Below are positions 42,392 through 51,043 of a stretch of DNA of 64,000 bases, in pieces. The notes under the pieces are model-generated. The model saw nothing but the letters and a program-made list of their open reading frames with translations, ran no database searches and was not told where the DNA came from. A program made the translations under genes and the position numbers. Numbering within the stretch: the stretch's first letter is position 1; each line of letters starts with the position of its first letter. The DNA is from Streptomyces canus (GTDB lineage Bacteria; Actinomycetota; Actinomycetes; Streptomycetales; Streptomycetaceae): contig NZ_KQ948666.1 of NCBI RefSeq assembly GCF_001514145.1, positions 58,775 through 122,774 of the forward strand, in the 5' to 3' direction.

Positions 42392-43129
42392 GTGAACCTG
42401 TCAGACAGCCGGACAGCCAGTCAGCCTCCGCGTCGCATCAGCGCCATGGAGGCGGTGCTGGCGCATCTGCGTGACGCCATCGAGCGCGGGGAGTACGCCA
42501 TCGGCGACAAGCTCCCCTCCGAGGCGGAGCTGTGCCGCACCCTGGAGATCAGCCGGCCCGTCCTGCGCGAGGCCCTCAGGGCCCTGCAGACCATGGGCCT
42601 GACCGTCTCCAAGACCGGCAAGGGCACCTTCGTCGTGGCCAACGCGGTGGAGGACCCCACCTTCGGCGACTACGCGGCCAGCGACCTCCTGGAGGTGCGC
42701 CGCCACGTCGAGATCCCGGTCGCCGGGTACGCGGCCCGGCGCCGCACCCCGGAGAACCTCGACCACCTGGCCCACCTGCTGGACCGGATGGAACGGGAGA
42801 CCGACACCACGGCGTGGGTCGCGATGGACACCCTCTTCCACCTCGCCGTGGCCGAGGCCGCCCAGAACCCGGTCTTCCGCCGGGTCATCGAGGAGATCCG
42901 GGACGCACTGGCGCGTCAGTCGGCGTTCCTCAACGAGCTGGGCGGCCGCCGGGAGCAGTCCAACCGCGAGCACCGCGCGATCGTCGAGGCGCTGATCGAC
43001 GGTTCCGAGCACGACGCGGTGGAGGCGATGTCCCACCACCTCGACCGCGTAGAGACCACCCTCACCGACATCGTGCGTTCCCCGAACACGGGCACGGACA
43101 CCCCCACGGAAGGCGAGTCCCAGGCGTGA
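42392..43129 (+). CDS. GntR/FadR-family transcriptional regulator with FCD domain
   Basis: 245 residues. GntR winged helix (YAIGDKLPSEAELCRTLEIS, RPVLREALRALQTMGL, SKTGKGTFVV) and a C-terminal FCD ligand-binding helical domain (LLEVRRHVEIPVAGYAARRR, FHLAVAEAAQNPVFRRVIEE, NREHRAIVEALIDG). The His/Asp residues of the FCD metal and carboxylate site are visible. FCD regulators usually sense carboxylic or amino acids. It heads an Asn/Asp/Gln cluster and overlaps the permease gene by four bases, so it probably controls uptake and breakdown of asparagine or aspartate. Confidence 0.92.
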   Translation: MNLSDSRTASQPPRRISAMEAVLAHLRDAIERGEYAIGDKLPSEAELCRTLEISRPVLREALRALQTMGLTVSKTGKGTFVVANAVEDPTFGDYAASDLLEVRRHVEIPVAGYAARRRTPENLDHLAHLLDRMERETDTTAWVAMDTLFHLAVAEAAQNPVFRRVIEEIRDALARQSAFLNELGGRREQSNREHRAIVEALIDGSEHDAVEAMSHHLDRVETTLTDIVRSPNTGTDTPTEGESQA

Positions 43130-44574
43130 GCGAGCAGTCCCTGCACGACGGCGTGCAGAAACGTTCCGGCCATGTCGACGCCGGAGACGAGGGCTACAGC
43201 AAGTCCCTCAAGTCACGACACGTCAACATGATCGCCATCGGCGGCGCGATCGGCACCGGCCTCTTCCTGGGCGCCGGCGGCCGCCTCGCCGACGCCGGCC
43301 CCTCCCTGTTCATCGCCTACGCGGTGTGCGGCGTCTTCGCCTTCCTCGTCGTGCGCGCCCTCGGCGAACTCGTCCTGTACCGGCCCTCCTCCGGCGCCTT
43401 CGTGTCGTACGCCAGGGAGTTCCTCGGCGAGAAGGGCGCCTACGTCGCCGGCTGGATGTACTTCCTGAACTGGGCCACCACCGGCATCGCCGACATCACC
43501 GCCGTCGCCCTCTACACCCACTACTGGGGCATGTTCTCCGACATCCCGCAGTGGGTGATCGCCCTCATCGCGCTCGCGGTCGTCCTCACCGTCAACCTCA
43601 TCTCGGTGAAGATGTTCGGCGAGCTGGAGTTCTGGTTCGCCATCATCAAGGTGGGCGCGCTCGTGGCGTTCATGCTGATCGGCATCTTCCTGCTGGCCAC
43701 CCAGCACCCGATCGACGGCCACCACCCCGGCCCGTCCCTGATCACCGACAACGGCGGCGTCTTCCCCAGCGGACTGCTGCCCATGCTCCTGATCATCCAG
43801 GGTGTCGTCTTCGCCTACGCCTCGGTCGAACTGGTCGGCGTCGCCGCGGGCGAGACCGAGAACCCCGAGAAGATCATGCCCAAGGCGATCAACTCGATCA
43901 TGTGGCGCGTCGGCATCTTCTACGTCGGCTCGGTCCTCCTGCTCTCGATGCTGCTGCCCTGGAACAAGTACACCGCCGGCGAGAGCCCCTTCGTGACCGT
44001 CCTGTCCAACATCGGCATCCCGGCGGCCGGCGGAGTGATGAACCTCGTCGTCCTCACCGCGGCCATGTCCTCGCTCAACTCCGGCCTGTACAGCACCGGG
44101 CGCATCCTGCGCTCCATGGCGATGTCCGGCTCCGCCCCGAAGTTCACCGGCGTGATGAGCCGCAGCCAGGTCCCCTACGGCGGCATCCTGCTCACCAGCG
44201 GCATCTGCGTCCTCGGCGTCGGCCTCAACTACGTGGTCCCCGCCGACGCGTTCGAGATCGTGCTGAACTTCGCCGCCATCGGCATCCTCGCCACCTGGGG
44301 CATGATCATGGTCTGTCACCTGCTCTTCTGGCAGAAGACCGAGAAGGGCGACCTCACCCGCCCCGGCTACCGACTGCCGGGATCCCCCTGGACCGAACTC
44401 GTGACGCTGGCCTTCCTCGCCTCCGTCCTGGTCCTCATGTACGCCGACGGCGGCGCCGGCCGCACCACCGTGCTGTGCCTCCCGCTGATCGTCGCGGCCC
44501 TGGTCGCCGGCTGGTTCGCCGTCCGGGGCAGGGTCTCCCGTACCTCCACCGAGAGTGAGTCCACCGGCGCGTGA
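43126..44574 (+). CDS. ansP: Amino-acid permease, L-asparagine (AnsP)-type APC carrier
   Basis: 482 residues with about 12 membrane helices, starting at a GTG that overlaps the regulator's stop. The helix-1 motif MIAIGGAIGTGLFLGAG and the SGAFVSYAREFLGEKGAYVA region are typical of the amino-acid transporter family, and the sequence is close to asparagine and GABA permeases. Context (asparaginase and aspartase next) argues for L-asparagine. Driven by the proton gradient. The C-terminal tail is short and polar. Confidence 0.88.
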   Translation: MSEQSLHDGVQKRSGHVDAGDEGYSKSLKSRHVNMIAIGGAIGTGLFLGAGGRLADAGPSLFIAYAVCGVFAFLVVRALGELVLYRPSSGAFVSYAREFLGEKGAYVAGWMYFLNWATTGIADITAVALYTHYWGMFSDIPQWVIALIALAVVLTVNLISVKMFGELEFWFAIIKVGALVAFMLIGIFLLATQHPIDGHHPGPSLITDNGGVFPSGLLPMLLIIQGVVFAYASVELVGVAAGETENPEKIMPKAINSIMWRVGIFYVGSVLLLSMLLPWNKYTAGESPFVTVLSNIGIPAAGGVMNLVVLTAAMSSLNSGLYSTGRILRSMAMSGSAPKFTGVMSRSQVPYGGILLTSGICVLGVGLNYVVPADAFEIVLNFAAIGILATWGMIMVCHLLFWQKTEKGDLTRPGYRLPGSPWTELVTLAFLASVLVLMYADGGAGRTTVLCLPLIVAALVAGWFAVRGRVSRTSTESESTGA

Positions 44575-44653
44575 TCGCTCGCGCGCACACCGAGCCCGAA
44601 TCGACCGGCACGCACGCGTGACCCGCGTGACGTTCCCGGAGAAGCAGGAAGTG

Positions 44654-45670
44654 ATGCACAGCAGTCCCGTCGCGGCCGCACCCCTGGTCCGTGAACCCCT
44701 CCACGCTCCCGTCGCCCACCTCATCCGCGGTGGGCTGATCGAGGGCACCCACTACGGTTCCGTCGTCGTCCTCGACGGCGACGGGGACGTCCGTCTCCAA
44801 CTCGGCGACATCGAGGCCGCGTTCTATCCGCGGTCGGCGCTCAAGCCGGTCCAGGCCGTCGCCATGGTCCGGGCCGGGCTGCCGCTCGACGGCGAGCTCC
44901 TCTCGCTCACCGCGGCCAGCCACTCCGGCGAGGAACGCCACCTCGCCGGGGCCCGGCGGATCCTGGAGCTCGCGGGTGTGTCCGAGGACGCCCTGCGCAA
45001 CGTCCAGGACATGCCGTTCGACCCGGCCGTTCGGGACGCGTGGATCCGGGAGGGCCGAGCGCCCTCGCGGCTCGCGCAGAACTGCTCCGGCAAGCACGCG
45101 GCGATGCTGTACACGTGCGTGCTCAACGACTGGCCTCTCGAGGGGTACCTCGACCCCTCGCATCCGCTCCAGCAGGCGATCGCCGAGATCGTCGAGGACC
45201 TGACCGGGCAGCGGATCGCGCGAGTGACCGTCGACGGGTGCGGGGCGCCTTTGTTCTCCGTCTCGCTGCACGGCCTCGCCCGGGCCGCCGCACGGATCAC
45301 CACGGCGGCTCCCGGTACCCCTGAGGCCCGGGTCGCCGACGCGATGCGGGAGCATGCCGAGATGGCGTCGGGGGCGGGACGGGACGTGGCCGCGCTGATG
45401 AAGGCCGTGCCCGGGCTGCTCGCGAAGGACGGGTTCGAGGGCGTTCAGGTCGCCGCGCTTCCGGATGGGCGCGCGGTTGCCGTGAAGATCTCCGACGGGG
45501 CGAATCGGGCGCGGGTGCCGGTTGCCGCGGCGGCGTTGGCGTGGGCCGGGGTTTCGTCGGATCTGCTCACGGAGTTCCAGGGTGAGGCGCTTCTTGGAGG
45601 CGGCCTTGAGGTCGGGTGTGTGCGGCCCGTGCGTTCGCTGGAGCCGGTTGTTGCCTCGGCGTGCGCCTAA
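44654..45670 (+). CDS. L-asparaginase, Rhizobium-type (ansA/PF06089 group)
   Basis: 338 residues. The segments GGLIEGTHYGSVVVLDGDGD, YPRSALKPVQAVAMVRAGL, SHSGEERHLAGARRILEL, QNCSGKHAAMLYTCVLNDWP and DGCGAPLFSVSL match the thermolabile/thermostable asparaginase family first known from Rhizobium etli, unrelated to type I/II bacterial asparaginases. The paired SxxK motif, SALK, is the probable nucleophile site, with conserved Cys in NCSGKH and DGCGAP. Hydrolyses Asn to Asp and ammonia in the cytoplasm. ATG 44654 is 79 bp after ansP. Confidence 0.9.
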   Translation: MHSSPVAAAPLVREPLHAPVAHLIRGGLIEGTHYGSVVVLDGDGDVRLQLGDIEAAFYPRSALKPVQAVAMVRAGLPLDGELLSLTAASHSGEERHLAGARRILELAGVSEDALRNVQDMPFDPAVRDAWIREGRAPSRLAQNCSGKHAAMLYTCVLNDWPLEGYLDPSHPLQQAIAEIVEDLTGQRIARVTVDGCGAPLFSVSLHGLARAAARITTAAPGTPEARVADAMREHAEMASGAGRDVAALMKAVPGLLAKDGFEGVQVAALPDGRAVAVKISDGANRARVPVAAAALAWAGVSSDLLTEFQGEALLGGGLEVGCVRPVRSLEPVVASACA

Positions 45671-45688
45671 GGGCTCGGGCCGACATGT

Positions 45689-45750
45689 CGTTGTGCGGCT
45701 GCGGGTCGGCTGTGGCTGGTCCCGCAGTTCCCCGCGCCCCTGAAAAAACT
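45689..45750. repeat. Streptomyces intergenic repeat element
   Basis: The segment has TGCGGCTGCGGGTCGG followed by CTGTGGCTGGTC, then CCCGCAGTTCCCCGCGCCCC and a run of A. This phrase recurs between genes throughout many Streptomyces genomes (recognition from general experience; no second copy in this window). It lies between the asparaginase and aspartase genes, in RNA that may be cotranscribed. Confidence 0.5.
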
Positions 45751-45785
45751 CACCTGACCCCCTTCAGACAAGGACCCGTACCCTC

Positions 45786-47195
45786 ATGACCGCCGTCATC
45801 CGCCGTGAGCACGATCTGCTGGGCGATCGTGATGTTCCCGCAGACGCCTACTGGGGTGTCCACACCCTGCGTGCCACGGAGAACTTCCCCATCACCGGTA
45901 CGCCGATCTCCGCCTACCCGCACCTCATCGACGCGCTCGCCGCCGTCAAGGAGGCAGCGGCTCTCGCCAATGAGGAACTCGGGCTGCTGGAGCCCAGGAA
46001 GGCCGCCGCGATCGTCGAGGCCTGCCGGGAGATCCGGGACGGGAAGCTGCACGACCAGTTCGTGGTCGACGTGATCCAGGGCGGGGCCGGTACCTCGACC
46101 AACATGAACGCCAACGAGGTCGTCGCCAACCGGGCGTTGGAGCTGCTGGGGCACGAGAAGGGGGAGTACTCCTTCCTGCACCCCAACGAGGACGTCAACC
46201 TGGGCCAGTCGACCAATGACGTCTACCCGACCGCCGTCAAGATAGCGACGGTGTTCGCGGTACGTGGACTGCTCGAGGCGATGGCCGTACTGCAGGACGC
46301 GTTCGCCCGTAAGGCCGTGGAGTTCCGCGACGTGCTCAAGATGGGCCGTACACAGTTGCAGGACGCGGTGCCCATGACGCTGGGGCAGGAGTTCTCGGCC
46401 TATGCCGTCATGATTGACGAGGACCGGTCCCGTCTTGACGAGGCCGTCGAGCTGATCCACGAGATCAACCTGGGTGCCACGGCGATCGGGACAGGGCTCA
46501 ATGCTCCCGTCGGGTACGCCGAGTCGGCCCGGCGCCACCTGGCCGCCATCACCGGGCTGCCGTTGGTCACGGCCGCCAACCTGGTGGAGGCGACGCAGGA
46601 CTGCGGTGCGTTCGTGCAGATGTCCGGTGTGCTCAAGCGGGTCGCGGTCAAGCTCTCCAAGAGCTGCAACGACCTGCGGCTGCTGTCGTCGGGGCCGCGG
46701 GCGGGGCTGGGTGAGATCAACCTGCCGCCGGTGCAGGCGGGTTCGTCGATCATGCCGGGGAAGGTCAACCCGGTGATCCCGGAGGTCGTCAACCAGGTGG
46801 CCTTCGAGGTGATCGGCAACGACGTGACCATCACGATGGCCGCGGAGGCGGGACAGCTCCAGCTCAACGCCTTCGAGCCGATCATCCTGCACTCCCTGTC
46901 GGAGTCCATCACCCACCTGCGCGCCGCCTGCCTCACCCTCGCCGAACGCTGCGTGGACGGCATCACCGCCAACACCGAGGCGCTGCGCCGTACGGTCGAG
47001 AACTCCATCGGCCTGGTCACCGCCCTCAACCCGCACATCGGGTACACGGCCGCCACCGACATCGCCAAGGAGGCCCTCGCCAGCGGCCGGGGAGTGGCCG
47101 AACTCGTCCTGGAAAAGGGCCTGTTGCCCGCCGAGACACTTGCCGACCTGCTGCGGCCGGAAGTCCTCGCGGGCAGCGGCTCCGCTCGGGCCTGA
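45786..47195 (+). CDS. aspA: Aspartate ammonia-lyase (aspartase)
   Basis: 469 residues. The fumarase/aspartase superfamily signature GSSIMPGKVNPVIPE (flexible catalytic loop with Ser) is present, with GQSTNDVYPTAVKI and DAVPMTLGQEFSAY. The N-terminus RREHDLLGDRDVPADAYWGVHTLRA is the aspartase type rather than fumarase. Converts L-aspartate to fumarate and ammonia, feeding the TCA cycle. It follows asparaginase, so asparagine is taken through aspartate to fumarate by these neighbours. Confidence 0.95.
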   Translation: MTAVIRREHDLLGDRDVPADAYWGVHTLRATENFPITGTPISAYPHLIDALAAVKEAAALANEELGLLEPRKAAAIVEACREIRDGKLHDQFVVDVIQGGAGTSTNMNANEVVANRALELLGHEKGEYSFLHPNEDVNLGQSTNDVYPTAVKIATVFAVRGLLEAMAVLQDAFARKAVEFRDVLKMGRTQLQDAVPMTLGQEFSAYAVMIDEDRSRLDEAVELIHEINLGATAIGTGLNAPVGYAESARRHLAAITGLPLVTAANLVEATQDCGAFVQMSGVLKRVAVKLSKSCNDLRLLSSGPRAGLGEINLPPVQAGSSIMPGKVNPVIPEVVNQVAFEVIGNDVTITMAAEAGQLQLNAFEPIILHSLSESITHLRAACLTLAERCVDGITANTEALRRTVENSIGLVTALNPHIGYTAATDIAKEALASGRGVAELVLEKGLLPAETLADLLRPEVLAGSGSARA

Positions 47196-47246
47196 CGGCG
47201 GCCGACCCACCGTGACACGCACCAGGACCGGCCCGGAGGCACAATA

Positions 47247-48182
47247 GTGATCATGACCACGACGTCGTCGCTCGCCTTCCAGCCGGTCCTGGAACGCATC
47301 GCCGAGGAGATCGAACGGACCCCGGGCCGGGGCCGCGCCGCCGACTACATCCCGGCGCTCGCCGCCTGCGATCCGCGCAGCTTCGGCATGGCCGTCGCGG
47401 AGCTGGACGGCACCGTGTACGGCGTCGGGGACTGGCGCGAGCCGTTCTCGACGCAGTCCATCACCAAGGTCTTCACCCTCGCGCTCGACCTGGCCCGTGA
47501 GGGCGACGAACTCTGGGAGCACGTGGGCCGCGAGCCCTCCGGCAACCCCTTCAACTCCCTGATCCAGCTGGAGTACGAGAACGGCATCCCGCGCAACCCG
47601 TTCATCAACGCGGGCGCGCTCGTCGTCACCGACCGCCTCCACAGCCGTACCGGAGACGCGGCGGGCGAGTTGTTGTCGTTCCTGCGCGCGGAGAGCGGCA
47701 ACCCGGCCATGGACTTCGACGAGGAGGTGGCCGCCTCCGAGTCCGCCCATGGCGACCGCAACGCCGCCCTGGCCCACTTCATGGCCGCGTACGACAACAT
47801 CGACAACGACATCCCGGTGCTGCTCGACCAGTACTTCCGCCAGTGCTCGATCAGGGCGTCCTGCGCCGACCTCGCCCTGGCCACCACCTTCCTGGCCCGC
47901 CACGGCATCCGCGCCGACGGCACCCGCCTTCTCACCCTCAGCCAGGCCAAACAGATCAACGCCATCATGCTGACCTGCGGCACGTACGACGCGGCGGGTG
48001 ACTTCGCCTACCGCGTGGGCCTGCCCGGCAAGAGTGGTGTGGGCGGTGGCATCATCGCGGTGGTCCCCGGCCGCTGCACCCTGTGCGTATGGAGCCCGGG
48101 CCTGGACGAGCGCGGCAACTCCGTGGCGGGGGTGGCGGCCCTGGACAGGTTCACGACGTTGACGGGTCTCTCCGTGTTCTGA
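47247..48182 (+). CDS. glsA: Glutaminase (GlsA, serine-type)
   Basis: 311 residues from a GTG whose GGAGG site sits 7 bases upstream; an ATG at 47253 is 6 bases further on and possible. The beta-lactamase-like fold shows FSTQSITKVF with the catalytic SxxK, PRNPFINAGALVV, and LPGKSGVGGGIIAVVPG with the KSG triad. Hydrolyses L-glutamine to glutamate and ammonia in the cytoplasm. It closes the Asn/Asp/Gln cluster and is about 50 bp after aspA, so it may share the transcript. Confidence 0.95.
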   Translation: MIMTTTSSLAFQPVLERIAEEIERTPGRGRAADYIPALAACDPRSFGMAVAELDGTVYGVGDWREPFSTQSITKVFTLALDLAREGDELWEHVGREPSGNPFNSLIQLEYENGIPRNPFINAGALVVTDRLHSRTGDAAGELLSFLRAESGNPAMDFDEEVAASESAHGDRNAALAHFMAAYDNIDNDIPVLLDQYFRQCSIRASCADLALATTFLARHGIRADGTRLLTLSQAKQINAIMLTCGTYDAAGDFAYRVGLPGKSGVGGGIIAVVPGRCTLCVWSPGLDERGNSVAGVAALDRFTTLTGLSVF

Positions 48183-48272
48183 GAAACGCGTCCCGCACCC
48201 GACCACGCACCGGTCACACCCCGGTCGTCACCTCGTCGCCTTCCAGCCACCCGCAGCTGACACGCTGCCGAT

Positions 48273-49676
48273 GTGTTGGCCAAGGTTCCCGTAGATCTCC
48301 GCCGCTGCCAGATCCTCGGTCTGGTCGGCACCGCCTTCCTCGCCGCGGGTGGTGAGACCTCAGGGGCTCTGCCCGTCCGCGAACTCCTCACCCCTGCCTC
48401 GCCCCAGGCGGCACTCGGCCTGGTCGGTGCCTACTTCGGCGTCGTCCTGCTGATCGCGGCCTGGCTCCTCCTCGGCCGCCTCGTACGCAGCGCTGAGAAG
48501 CGGCCCAGCACGCGCGAGCTCATGGCCGTCCTCGTCATCTGGTCCCTCCCGCTGCTGCTCGCCCCGCCCCTGTTCAGCCGGGACGTCTACAGCTACCTCG
48601 CCCAAGGCGCCATGGCCGACGCCCACATGGACGTCTACAGCCATGGCCCGGCCCTGCTCGGCGGTCCCCTCGCGGACGAGGTCGCCCCGATGTGGCGCAA
48701 CACGGCCGCCCCGTACGGCCCCGTGTTTCTCGGCGTGGCCTCCGCCCTGGCCAAGGCGTCCCACGGCGAACTCCCGGCCGGTCTGCTCGGGATGCGGCTC
48801 GTCGCGCTGCTCGGCGTGGCTCTCATGGCGGCGGTCCTGCCGCGCCTGGCCCGCCACAGCGGCGCGGATCCGGCGGCCGCGCTCTGGCTCGGCGCCCTCA
48901 ACCCGCTCGTACTGCTCCACCTGGTCGCGGGCGCCCACAACGACGCCGTCATGCTCGGTCTGCTCGGCCTCGGCCTGGTCTCCGCACTTGGCCGGTGGCC
49001 GGTTCTCGGCGTGGTCCTCGTGACGCTCGCCGCGCTCGTGAAGGCGCCCGCCGCGCTGGGACTTGCGGCGATCGTCGTGCTGCGGATCCGGGCCGGTGAC
49101 CACCCGGCGAGGGCCGTCCTGACAGCCGTCGTCCCGGCAGCCGCCACCACGGTCGCCGCTACGACCGTCGCGGGCACCGGCTACGGCTGGATCGGCGCCC
49201 TCAACACCCCCGTGTCATCCGGGAACTGGGCCCTCACCAGCCTCCTCGGCCGCGCCACCGGAGCCCTGCTGGAACGTCTCGGCAGCGATCTGGCCCCGCT
49301 GGCCGTCCCGGCCTGGCATGCCCTTGGCGTCGTGATCGCCGTCGCCGTCATCGGCCGCATATGGCTGCGCCTTCGCCCACGCCCCGTCTACGCTCTGGGC
49401 CTGAGCCTCGCCACCGTCGCCGCCCTCGGCCCGGCGATCCGCCCCTGGTACGCCCTGTGGGGACTGTTCCTGATAGCGGCTGCCGCGCCCAGCGCCTCGG
49501 TACGGCACCGGGTGGCCGCCGTGACGGGTGTGCTCGCGCTCGCCACCCTCCCGAACGGCGGCCCGGCCGACGCCGGGCAACTCGTCCTCGCCGTCTCCGG
49601 AGGCGTCCTCGCCCTGGTCGTGCTCGTCCAGGCCCACCAGACGGCCCAGGCCCCGGTGACGGGACGTACGGCATGA
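48273..49676 (+). CDS. Polyprenol-phosphate-mannose-dependent alpha-mannosyltransferase, MptB-like
   Basis: 467 residues with 12 or so membrane helices. After the first helices it has LFSRDVYSYLAQGAMAD in an outer loop (Asp of a GT-C acidic motif), then PYGPVFLGVASALAKASHGE, LGALNPLVLLHLVAGAHNDA and GLALVKAPA-like VTLAALVKAPAALGL. These are hallmarks of MptB-type GT-C glycosyltransferases, which add alpha-1,6-mannose from polyprenyl phosphate on the outer membrane face for lipomannan-like glycans. GTG start is unusual but the only supported one. ATGA overlap with the next mannosyltransferase gene. Confidence 0.85.
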   Translation: MLAKVPVDLRRCQILGLVGTAFLAAGGETSGALPVRELLTPASPQAALGLVGAYFGVVLLIAAWLLLGRLVRSAEKRPSTRELMAVLVIWSLPLLLAPPLFSRDVYSYLAQGAMADAHMDVYSHGPALLGGPLADEVAPMWRNTAAPYGPVFLGVASALAKASHGELPAGLLGMRLVALLGVALMAAVLPRLARHSGADPAAALWLGALNPLVLLHLVAGAHNDAVMLGLLGLGLVSALGRWPVLGVVLVTLAALVKAPAALGLAAIVVLRIRAGDHPARAVLTAVVPAAATTVAATTVAGTGYGWIGALNTPVSSGNWALTSLLGRATGALLERLGSDLAPLAVPAWHALGVVIAVAVIGRIWLRLRPRPVYALGLSLATVAALGPAIRPWYALWGLFLIAAAAPSASVRHRVAAVTGVLALATLPNGGPADAGQLVLAVSGGVLALVVLVQAHQTAQAPVTGRTA

Positions 49677-51043
49677 GGACGTACGGCCTGAGGGCGCCGA
49701 CCACGGATCGTGGCCGACTGCTGCTGGTCCTCGTCGCCGTCGCGGCCGTCGGCGCCTTCACGGCGACCGTGCCGCTCCTGCGCGACTGGTTCGACCTGCG
49801 CGTCTATCACGGAGCCGTCGACACCTGGGTCCACCACGGCGGACGGCTCTACGACTACCGGGTGCCGGGGACGGCGTACGGGTTCACCTACCCGCCGTTC
49901 GCGGCCGTCGCCATGCTTCCGATGGCCCTGTTCGACCTGCGCACCGCGATCGCGGTGGGCCTGCTGCTCAACCTGGCGGCCCTGGCCGTGGTCGTGCTCC
50001 TCCTCACCGGCCGGGCCTGGCGGCGGCACGGCTGGTACGGCTGCGCTCTCGGCGCCTGTGCGCTCGCGCTGTTCGAACCGCTGCGCGACACCTTCAGCTT
50101 CGGCCAGGTCAACCTCCTGCTGCTGGCGCTCGTCCTGGTCGACGCGTGGCTGCTCGCGACGGGCCGGGAACGCCGGGCCGGGGTCGGGATCGGTCTGGCC
50201 GCCGCGGTGAAGCTCACACCGGCCCTCTTCATCGGCCTGCTTCTGGTCGCCCGGCGCTGGCGCGCGGCGGCGGTCGCCACGGTCGTGGCCCTGGCGGCGA
50301 CGGGGTTCGCGTCCGTCGTGGCACCGGACGCCTCCCGTTTCTACTGGACCGACGCCCTGTGGGACACGACCAGGGTGGGCCGCCTCGACTATGTCTCCAA
50401 CCAGTCGCTGCAGGGCATCCTGGCGCGGCTCGGCGAAACGGACCGCACGGTCTGGGCGGTGGCCGTGGTGCTGACCCTCGCGGTGTGGGCGGTACGGGGT
50501 CGGCGTGCCGTGGTGGTGGGGGACTGGGCGGCCGCGTTCGCGCTGACCGGGCTGACCGCGTGTCTGGTGAGCCCCATCACCTGGGTGCACCACCTGGTGT
50601 GGCTGCTGCCCTCCTTCGCCGTGCTCGTGCGTACCGGGCACCTGCGGATCGCGGGCGCCCTGTACGCGGTGCTGTGCACGAGCGTGGTGTGGTTGTGGTT
50701 CGACGACGCGTCGGGCATCGACGGCTTCCTCGGCAGCAACACGTACACCTGGATCACCCTGGGCCTGCTGCTGTGGCTTCCGGTGGGTCAGCCGCGAGTC
50801 GCGCGCCCGATCCGGGACCGCAGGGCCACGGCCATGGAACCCGCACCGAGTCCGGCGGCGCCGAGGATGGCCCAGGTCTCCAGCCAGCCAGGCCCGTCGT
50901 CGTGTGCCGCGACCGCCGCCGCGACCGGCACGGCGTCGGGCCCCGGCCGCGGTCTCGCCCGCAGTGCGTCCAGCGAGCCCACCGGATCCACCCGCCCCGC
51001 CGCGCCGAACCCCCAGTCGAGCAGCCGGCGCGCCTCCTCGTAG
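49673..51043 (+). CDS. GT87-type membrane mannosyltransferase (DUF2029)
   Basis: 456 residues from ATG 49673. About ten membrane helices. Opening loop DWFDLRVYHGAVDTWVHHGG, YGFTYPPFAAVAMLP, SFGQVNLLLLALVLVDAWLL, and the C-terminal PITWVHHLVWLLP motif are typical of the PimE-like GT87 family, which transfers mannose from polyprenyl phosphate to PIMs or lipoglycans. Homology ends near residue 370 (LPVGQPR). The final ~85 residues run antisense through the carboxypeptidase gene's 3' end and are Pro/Ser/Ala-rich, so the original stop may have been lost. Forms an operon with the MptB-like gene. Confidence 0.85.
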   Translation: MRTYGLRAPTTDRGRLLLVLVAVAAVGAFTATVPLLRDWFDLRVYHGAVDTWVHHGGRLYDYRVPGTAYGFTYPPFAAVAMLPMALFDLRTAIAVGLLLNLAALAVVVLLLTGRAWRRHGWYGCALGACALALFEPLRDTFSFGQVNLLLLALVLVDAWLLATGRERRAGVGIGLAAAVKLTPALFIGLLLVARRWRAAAVATVVALAATGFASVVAPDASRFYWTDALWDTTRVGRLDYVSNQSLQGILARLGETDRTVWAVAVVLTLAVWAVRGRRAVVVGDWAAAFALTGLTACLVSPITWVHHLVWLLPSFAVLVRTGHLRIAGALYAVLCTSVVWLWFDDASGIDGFLGSNTYTWITLGLLLWLPVGQPRVARPIRDRRATAMEPAPSPAAPRMAQVSSQPGPSSCAATAAATGTASGPGRGLARSASSEPTGSTRPAAPNPQSSSRRASS

